From JAILLW01 sp045629045 (GTDB lineage Bacteria > Bacillota > Clostridia > Lachnospirales > Lachnospiraceae), in NCBI GenBank assembly GCA_045629045.1, contig JAZQQM010000034.1, positions 1 to 11,025 of the forward strand: a stretch of 11,025 nucleotides of DNA, read 5' to 3'. A model generated the notes under the pieces. It saw only the letters and a list, made by a program, of their open reading frames with translations, searched no databases and had not been told where the DNA came from. Of the stretch, positions 6,539 to 11,025 are shown piece by piece (within the stretch, counting starts at the first letter, position 1; the number at the start of each line of letters is the position of its first letter). Position numbers and translations under genes: made by a program.

Positions 6539-6571
6539 AGTATTACCAAAACTATGGGAGGTTATGTATTC

Positions 6572-6880
6572 ATGGAAGAAAGAAGAGGCATTAATCGTGT
6601 CGATTATTCCGTAAAGAGTGTAATCGTATGTTGCGATGATTTTGATAAGTATTACGTTGAAGTAGATAATGTATCCCCTTTGGGTATGGGAATTACGGCA
6701 CCTGCCGATACACCCAATATTGTTGGTAAAGATATTATTATTGTGGCTGATACATTGATAATGTATGCAGACGTGACCCGACAGGAACTTTTAGAAAGCG
6801 GCAAGTACCAAATCGGTATTAAGGCGCGCAAGTTCACACCGGAAGTCCTTGAATATCTCTTTAAGTGTATCGGTGAATAA
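6572..6880 (+). CDS. Stand-alone PilZ-domain protein, probable c-di-GMP receptor
   Basis: A 102-residue cytoplasmic protein made of a single PilZ domain. Both ligand motifs are visible: R-x-x-x-R as Arg5-G-I-N-Arg9, and [D/N]-x-S-x-x-G as Asn33-V-Ser35-P-L-Gly38. The spacing is usual for the family, and a closing I-G-I-K-A-R-K-F strand (81-88) follows. PilZ proteins with both motifs normally bind cyclic di-GMP and act on a protein partner. There is no YcgR-type extra domain. The ATG at 6572 is chosen for its GGGAGG site ten bases upstream. An in-frame ATG at 6554 overlaps that site, and one at 6564 is out of frame. The giant repeat-protein gene starts 88 bases later with no terminator between, so co-transcription is possible. 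Confidence 0.87.
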   Translation: MEERRGINRVDYSVKSVIVCCDDFDKYYVEVDNVSPLGMGITAPADTPNIVGKDIIIVADTLIMYADVTRQELLESGKYQIGIKARKFTPEVLEYLFKCIGE

Positions 6881-6968
6881 ATCAGTAAATTTTAGTGTAA
6901 CTTGAAGGTATAGATTGTTATGTATTAATCCAACTTAATTGCCAAAGGTTGGAAGAAAAGGAAAAGAA

Positions 6969-9900
6969 ATGAAAAAGACTGATGAAAATGTAATCAAGAG
7001 TATTCGCGAAGGTATCCTTTGCTCATTAGCGGGTATCGTTGTTGCAAGCGGAGTTATGACAGTTGATGCCATGGCTGATGAAATTGCACCTCCTGATGGC
7101 GGAAATGGAATTAACCCTGCCGAAGATCCGACTACAGATGAACTTGATGTAATTGAAGAAAGTTATTCGGCTTCCGAAGTCTCGTGGGAAAGTGATACGA
7201 ATAATACTCAGGATACAAATCCGTCAGCTGACGATAACCTGGATGAAAAAGATATTACCCAGGAAGAATATGAAGCAACCATTAAGGATGCTGTAGATAA
7301 TGCGGGCACAATGACCGGCTCCAAGACTGAAACGGTTACCAATGAAGACGGTTCCACCACGACTACAACTGTTGATAATTACGAGTTAAGAGATGAAGAC
7401 GGCGAAATCAAGCAGGAAACAACAATTACTACAGAAGAAACCGTCACAACGGATGAGTACGAGAAAGTTGTTTCTCAGGGAACTTCATCCGGGGATGTTG
7501 TTGACGGCGCGCCTCAAAGAGCTCTTTTGGTTGACGGAAACGGAAATCCTATTTTGGATGAGAACGGTAATGAGCAATGGAACACTGTAACTTCATATCA
7601 TTACAATTCGGAAACGGGTTACTACGAGTACGGAACCGAGACTGTAGAAACCAAGATAACAATTAAAACAAAGATATACACCGAAGAAGTTGTCGGCTGG
7701 GAACTTACGGAAGACGGCAATGTTAAGAATGGCGTTACCAAGTATTATTACCTGGATGTTAATAATGAGAAGCACTATATTGAAAAAGATGAGGATGTTG
7801 ATGCCATTCTGACTGAAGACGGCAGATATGTCGTAATGGACGGCGAAAATGAAATAGAAGTTCCCGTAGAAGTAATTACTGCCGAAGAGGGACAGACTCA
7901 TCACTATATTGCTGAAGGTGTTGAGGTACAGGTTTCGGATACAATTACCGTATATCAGGATGAGAACGGAGACATCTATGTAACTGCTAAGGATGAGAAC
8001 GGTAACTCAGTACCTGTATCCGATGAAGACAGAGCTAAGGTGCTTGAGTATGTAAATCTTGAAACTAATCGTAAGTGGTACATTAACGGAAAAGAATTCG
8101 AGGTTTCCGGCAATAAGGAATACTCAATTCACGTGGATAAGGACGGAAATATTACCGTTAAGTGCGGAAACGAAGTTATTGAAGGCGAAGAAAGACAGAA
8201 TGTTATCGATGCTGCCGACTTTGGCGCAATCGATCCTGTTTACTATATTAACGGAACAGAGACTTCTGTAGGCTTTACCAAGAAGACATACGCAATTCAT
8301 ATTGATGAAAACGGAATCGCTACAGTAACTGCTAACGGCGAGGCATTAACAGGTGAAGAAATCTCGGCAGTTCTTGCGGCTTCAAAGGCTGGACAACTTC
8401 CTTATACTTCTTATTATATCAACGGTATCAAGATTGATATCGATCATAATAAGAATTATAAGATTTACTATGATGACAGAACCAAGAAGACAACAATTAC
8501 CGCTGATGGTAAAGAAATCACAAACCAGGATGAAATAGATACTGTTTTGGCAGCATCCAAGTTTGATTTGTTCACTAATAAGCAGTGGTTTATTAACGGA
8601 ACAGAGTTTGAAGTAGACAGTAATAAAAAATATGACATTTTCGTTGATAAGGACGGCAACGTCAGTGTTAAGGTTGACGGTGTTGAACTTGCTGGCGGAG
8701 ATGAGAAAAATAATGCCATTATCGCAGCTAAGCTTGACGCTGTTCAGGCTGATTACTTCATTGAAGGAACGGAGGTTCCGGTTGCTTCATACAGAACATA
8801 TCAGATTCATGTAGATACAAACGATGGAAATGACCGTGTAGTTACGATTAAAGCTTTTGACAAGGATGGAAAATCAATTTCCATGTCTAAGGAGGAATAT
8901 CTTACTCTCTTTAGTTTCGCTCTTGATGATGAGCAGACAGAAATTACCAAATGGGTTATAAACGGCACTGATTTTGTAATAGATGAGCATAAAGATTATT
9001 CGGTTTATGTGGATTCTACAGGAAAACAGGTTGTTACGGTAGACGGTAAAGAAATTTACGGAGCAGAAAAGGAAGCAGTTCTCCTTGCTGCTAAATTGGA
9101 TGAGATTACGCCTGTATGGTACTTAAACGGAAGTACAACTTCTGTTGTGGATTCGGAAAGAGACTATACTATTTCCTATGATACAAGAACCAATAAGACT
9201 CAGGTTATTGCTACAGATAAGACTACGGGAAAGAATATAGCTTTGACCAATGATGAAATGAAGGCTGTTCTTGATTTGGCCAAGATTGATATGTTAGAGC
9301 CTACATGGTATGTAGACGGCGAAAACGGTCCTGTTAAAATCAAGAATTATACCAAGTATTCTATCGAAATCGCCAAGGGACAGATTAAAGTTCTTGCTAA
9401 TGGTAAGGAATTGGCCGATGGCGATGAAAAGGATGCTGTAATTGCCTATGCAACTAAGCTTAATGCTGTTAATACTACCTGGTATATTGATGGCATCGAG
9501 ACTAAGTTTGATATTAAGACTCAGAAGGAATATTCAATAGCTCAGGATGCTGAGGGTAATATTACCGTTAAGGATCAAAATGACAACATAATAACAGGCG
9601 ATGAGAAGAATTTTGTTCTTGAAGCAGCTAAATTTGACCAGATTCCTCTTAATTGGTATGTGGATGTTAACGGTAATAAGTATCCAATCGACAAGCAAAA
9701 GACATACGATATTCACGTAGTAGACGGTACAGATTATACTGTTACGGCAACAGATGCCGACGGAAATAAATTTGATGTTACAGGTGATGAAAAGGCTGCT
9801 GTAATTGCAGCTGCCAATCTTGATGCAGTTGATGCCAAGTATTATATCGACGGCGTTGATTATCCTGTTGATTCAAAGAAGACATATTCTGTTCATGTAG

Positions 9901-11025
9901 ACCTTGACAATGGCAAAGAAGTATATACGGTTATGGCAGACGGTCAGGAAATCACCGATGCTGATGAAAAAGCTGCAGTACTTAAAGCTGCTGATTTGGG
10001 TGCTATTAAGACAACCTGGTTCTTTGAAGGAACAAAGACAGAAGTTTCTATAGATAAGGAAACAGAATTTGCAATTCATTATGATACAAGAACCGGAAAG
10101 ACAACAGTGCTTGCAAACGGTGAAGAGCTTGAAGACGGCGCACTTAAAGCTGCAGTACTTGCATATGCAGATATCGAGCACAAGACAGAGTTTAAGTATT
10201 ATATTGACGGATCTGAATTCCAGGTAGACGGAAATTATACATACGATATCACACTTGATAAGGACGGAAATGAAATAGTTACAGTTAACGGTAAGGCCGT
10301 TGATGCAGCTGTTGCAAAGGAAGTTCTTAAGCATGTTAATTATTCTGATGTTCAGTGGTACATCAACGGAACACGAGTAAAGACAGATGATGCCGGTGCA
10401 ACATACGATATCAATCTTGATAAAGACGGAAACGTAACTGTTAAGCTTGGAGATACAGTTGTAACGGGAACTCTTGCAGATGAGATTATAAAGGTATCCG
10501 GAATTGAAAATGCTAAGATTACCTGGTATATCGACGGAACAAGAACGGCTGTCGCTAATGGAAAAGATGCCAAGTTCCATGTGAATGTGGCTGAAAATGG
10601 TGTAACCACGGTTACATTGAATGGCGAAGCAGTTTCGCCGGAAATAGCTGATGCTGTAATTAGCGTAGCTAAATTCTCAGATAATGATATTACTTGGTAT
10701 GTTCGTGGCACAAAGGTTGTTTCGGGTGGAAATTACAAGTATGACGTTAACATCGATAAGGACGGAAATAAGACTGTAACCTTGAACGGCCAGGCCGTAA
10801 GCAAGGAAGTATCAGATGCAGTACTTAGCCAGATAGGAAATGATGGATTTAAGATTACCTGGTATGTGGACGGAACTAAGGTAGAGGCAGCCGGAGATGT
10901 AACATACGATATCAACGTAGATAAGGACGGAAATAAGACCGTAACCTTAAACGGAACAAAGATAACAGGAGACGTAGCCAAGGCAGTAATAAGTCAGGCA
11001 GACTTAAAGAATGCAAAGGTAACCT
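6969..11025 (+). CDS. Giant secreted repeat protein, 5' part (open at window end)
   Basis: The frame from ATG 6969 runs without a stop to the window edge: 1,352 codons, with the C-terminus missing. A purine-rich binding site AAAAGGA precedes the ATG by about six bases. The N-terminus is a secretion signal: basic residues, a hydrophobic core G-I-V-V-A-S-G-V-M, and a likely cleavage after A-M-A at residue 36. Residues 37 to about 250 are acidic, Thr-rich and of low complexity. From about residue 260 to the edge the protein is a repeat array: two degenerate units, then 17 clear ones of 53-66 residues. Only one Cys (in repeat 1) lies outside the signal peptide. The likely role is a cell-surface or extracellular stalk, adhesin or matrix protein. 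I do not recognise the repeat family, and the anchor, if any, lies beyond the window. The 88-base upstream gap has only a weak promoter candidate (TTGAAG 6902-6907 with ATTAAT 6924-6929). Confidence 0.92.
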   Translation, partial: MKKTDENVIKSIREGILCSLAGIVVASGVMTVDAMADEIAPPDGGNGINPAEDPTTDELDVIEESYSASEVSWESDTNNTQDTNPSADDNLDEKDITQEEYEATIKDAVDNAGTMTGSKTETVTNEDGSTTTTTVDNYELRDEDGEIKQETTITTEETVTTDEYEKVVSQGTSSGDVVDGAPQRALLVDGNGNPILDENGNEQWNTVTSYHYNSETGYYEYGTETVETKITIKTKIYTEEVVGWELTEDGNVKNGVTKYYYLDVNNEKHYIEKDEDVDAILTEDGRYVVMDGENEIEVPVEVITAEEGQTHHYIAEGVEVQVSDTITVYQDENGDIYVTAKDENGNSVPVSDEDRAKVLEYVNLETNRKWYINGKEFEVSGNKEYSIHVDKDGNITVKCGNEVIEGEERQNVIDAADFGAIDPVYYINGTETSVGFTKKTYAIHIDENGIATVTANGEALTGEEISAVLAASKAGQLPYTSYYINGIKIDIDHNKNYKIYYDDRTKKTTITADGKEITNQDEIDTVLAASKFDLFTNKQWFINGTEFEVDSNKKYDIFVDKDGNVSVKVDGVELAGGDEKNNAIIAAKLDAVQADYFIEGTEVPVASYRTYQIHVDTNDGNDRVVTIKAFDKDGKSISMSKEEYLTLFSFALDDEQTEITKWVINGTDFVIDEHKDYSVYVDSTGKQVVTVDGKEIYGAEKEAVLLAAKLDEITPVWYLNGSTTSVVDSERDYTISYDTRTNKTQVIATDKTTGKNIALTNDEMKAVLDLAKIDMLEPTWYVDGENGPVKIKNYTKYSIEIAKGQIKVLANGKELADGDEKDAVIAYATKLNAVNTTWYIDGIETKFDIKTQKEYSIAQDAEGNITVKDQNDNIITGDEKNFVLEAAKFDQIPLNWYVDVNGNKYPIDKQKTYDIHVVDGTDYTVTATDADGNKFDVTGDEKAAVIAAANLDAVDAKYYIDGVDYPVDSKKTYSVHVDLDNGKEVYTVMADGQEITDADEKAAVLKAADLGAIKTTWFFEGTKTEVSIDKETEFAIHYDTRTGKTTVLANGEELEDGALKAAVLAYADIEHKTEFKYYIDGSEFQVDGNYTYDITLDKDGNEIVTVNGKAVDAAVAKEVLKHVNYSDVQWYINGTRVKTDDAGATYDINLDKDGNVTVKLGDTVVTGTLADEIIKVSGIENAKITWYIDGTRTAVANGKDAKFHVNVAENGVTTVTLNGEAVSPEIADAVISVAKFSDNDITWYVRGTKVVSGGNYKYDVNIDKDGNKTVTLNGQAVSKEVSDAVLSQIGNDGFKITWYVDGTKVEAAGDVTYDINVDKDGNKTVTLNGTKITGDVAKAVISQADLKNAKVT
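7746..8075 (+). repeat. Two degenerate leading units of the protein repeat array
   Basis: 7746-7901 opens with Y-Y-L-D-V-N, close to the W-Y-V-D-V-N-G opening of the unit at 9654, but its body is poorly conserved. 7902-8075 encodes a 58-residue unit starting H-Y-I-A-E-G, with D-E-N-G in the turn position and a D-R-A-K-V-L-E-Y helix. They look like decayed or divergent early copies. Confidence 0.55.
8076..11025 (+). repeat. Array of 17 coding repeats of about 58 residues
   Basis: Units start at 8076, 8241, 8412, 8586, 8754, 8952, 9117, 9306, 9480, 9654, 9840, 10017, 10197, 10356, 10524, 10695 and 10860. The first base of an eighteenth is at 11025. Unit lengths in residues are 55, 57, 58, 56, 66, 55, 63, 58, 58, 62, 59, 60, 53, 56, 57, 55 and 55. 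Each unit reads: [W/Y]-[Y/F]-[I/V]-[N/D/E]-G-T/x, a strand, then Y-x-I/V-x-V-D, a D-K-D-G-N turn, a V-T-V-x-x-N/D-G-x strand, then an acidic K-A-A-V-L-x-A-A-K-L helix and a short linker. This suggests three beta strands and one helix per unit (inference). Longer units carry insertions around the turn or third strand. Confidence 0.93.

Noticed and set aside
6420..6571. c-di-GMP riboswitch upstream of the PilZ gene
   Set aside because: I looked for the conserved GEMM core and did not see it. The hairpins here lie upstream of the likely promoter, so they would not be in the leader RNA.
6969..7076. Lipoprotein signal peptide using Cys18
   Set aside because: The residues before Cys18 (G-I-L) do not fit a lipobox, and a long hydrophobic stretch and an A-M-A cleavage site follow it, so a type I signal peptide is the better reading.
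9873..10711. Long open frames on the minus strand inside the repeat array (235 and 119 codons)
   Set aside because: They lie antisense to a clearly coding repeat frame, lack ribosome binding sites and arise from its periodic codon use. The translations look Cys- and Ser-rich and like no protein family.
8076..11025. Reading the recurrent D-K-D-G-N as calcium-binding loops (dockerin or EF-hand like)
   Set aside because: Only a D-x-D-G turn is present without the further ligand positions of those loops, and it falls where a beta turn is expected. Several units lack it.

Overview
The window looks like chromosomal DNA of a low-GC Gram-positive anaerobe, most likely class Clostridia and probably family Lachnospiraceae. 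The signs are an rpsU gene with a very basic Gram-positive-type S21, an scpA-scpB pair, strong purine-rich ribosome binding sites, a 7TM-type hybrid histidine kinase and a giant secreted repeat protein with a Gram-positive signal peptide. The genus cannot be fixed from sequence alone. All supported genes lie on the + strand.

Layout. (1) 1-158 is the 3' end of a serine O-acetyltransferase-like gene, clearly GC-richer than everything after it. (2) rpsU (275-451) has its own extended -10 promoter and a strong terminator. (3) A hybrid histidine kinase (557-2950) and a membrane-anchored metallophosphoesterase (2951-3823) form a two-gene operon with no bases between stop and start. (4) deoC (3928-4569), scpA (4571-5353) and scpB (5398-5973) form an operon bracketed by two terminators with the same stem core. 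The first terminator overlaps the apparent deoC promoter. (5) 5974-6508 is an AT-rich non-coding stretch holding a terminator, a short hairpin, five copies of a 7-bp word and competing inverted repeats. (6) A stand-alone PilZ-domain protein (6572-6880). (7) A very large secreted protein begins at 6969 and is still open at the window end (1,352 codons seen). It has a signal peptide, an acidic Thr-rich segment, then at least 17 recognisable repeats of about 58 residues that begin with a W/Y-Y-x-[ND/E]-G signature.

How they fit together. The deoC-scpAB unit joins deoxyribose-phosphate catabolism with the SMC condensin accessory subunits. The kinase-phosphoesterase pair is a membrane signalling unit with no partner regulator in view. 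The PilZ protein next to the giant surface protein suggests, by inference only, c-di-GMP-linked control of a surface or adhesion structure. The repeat protein is the most unusual item: I do not recognise the repeat family, and the array changes in sequence similarity and codon use along its length.
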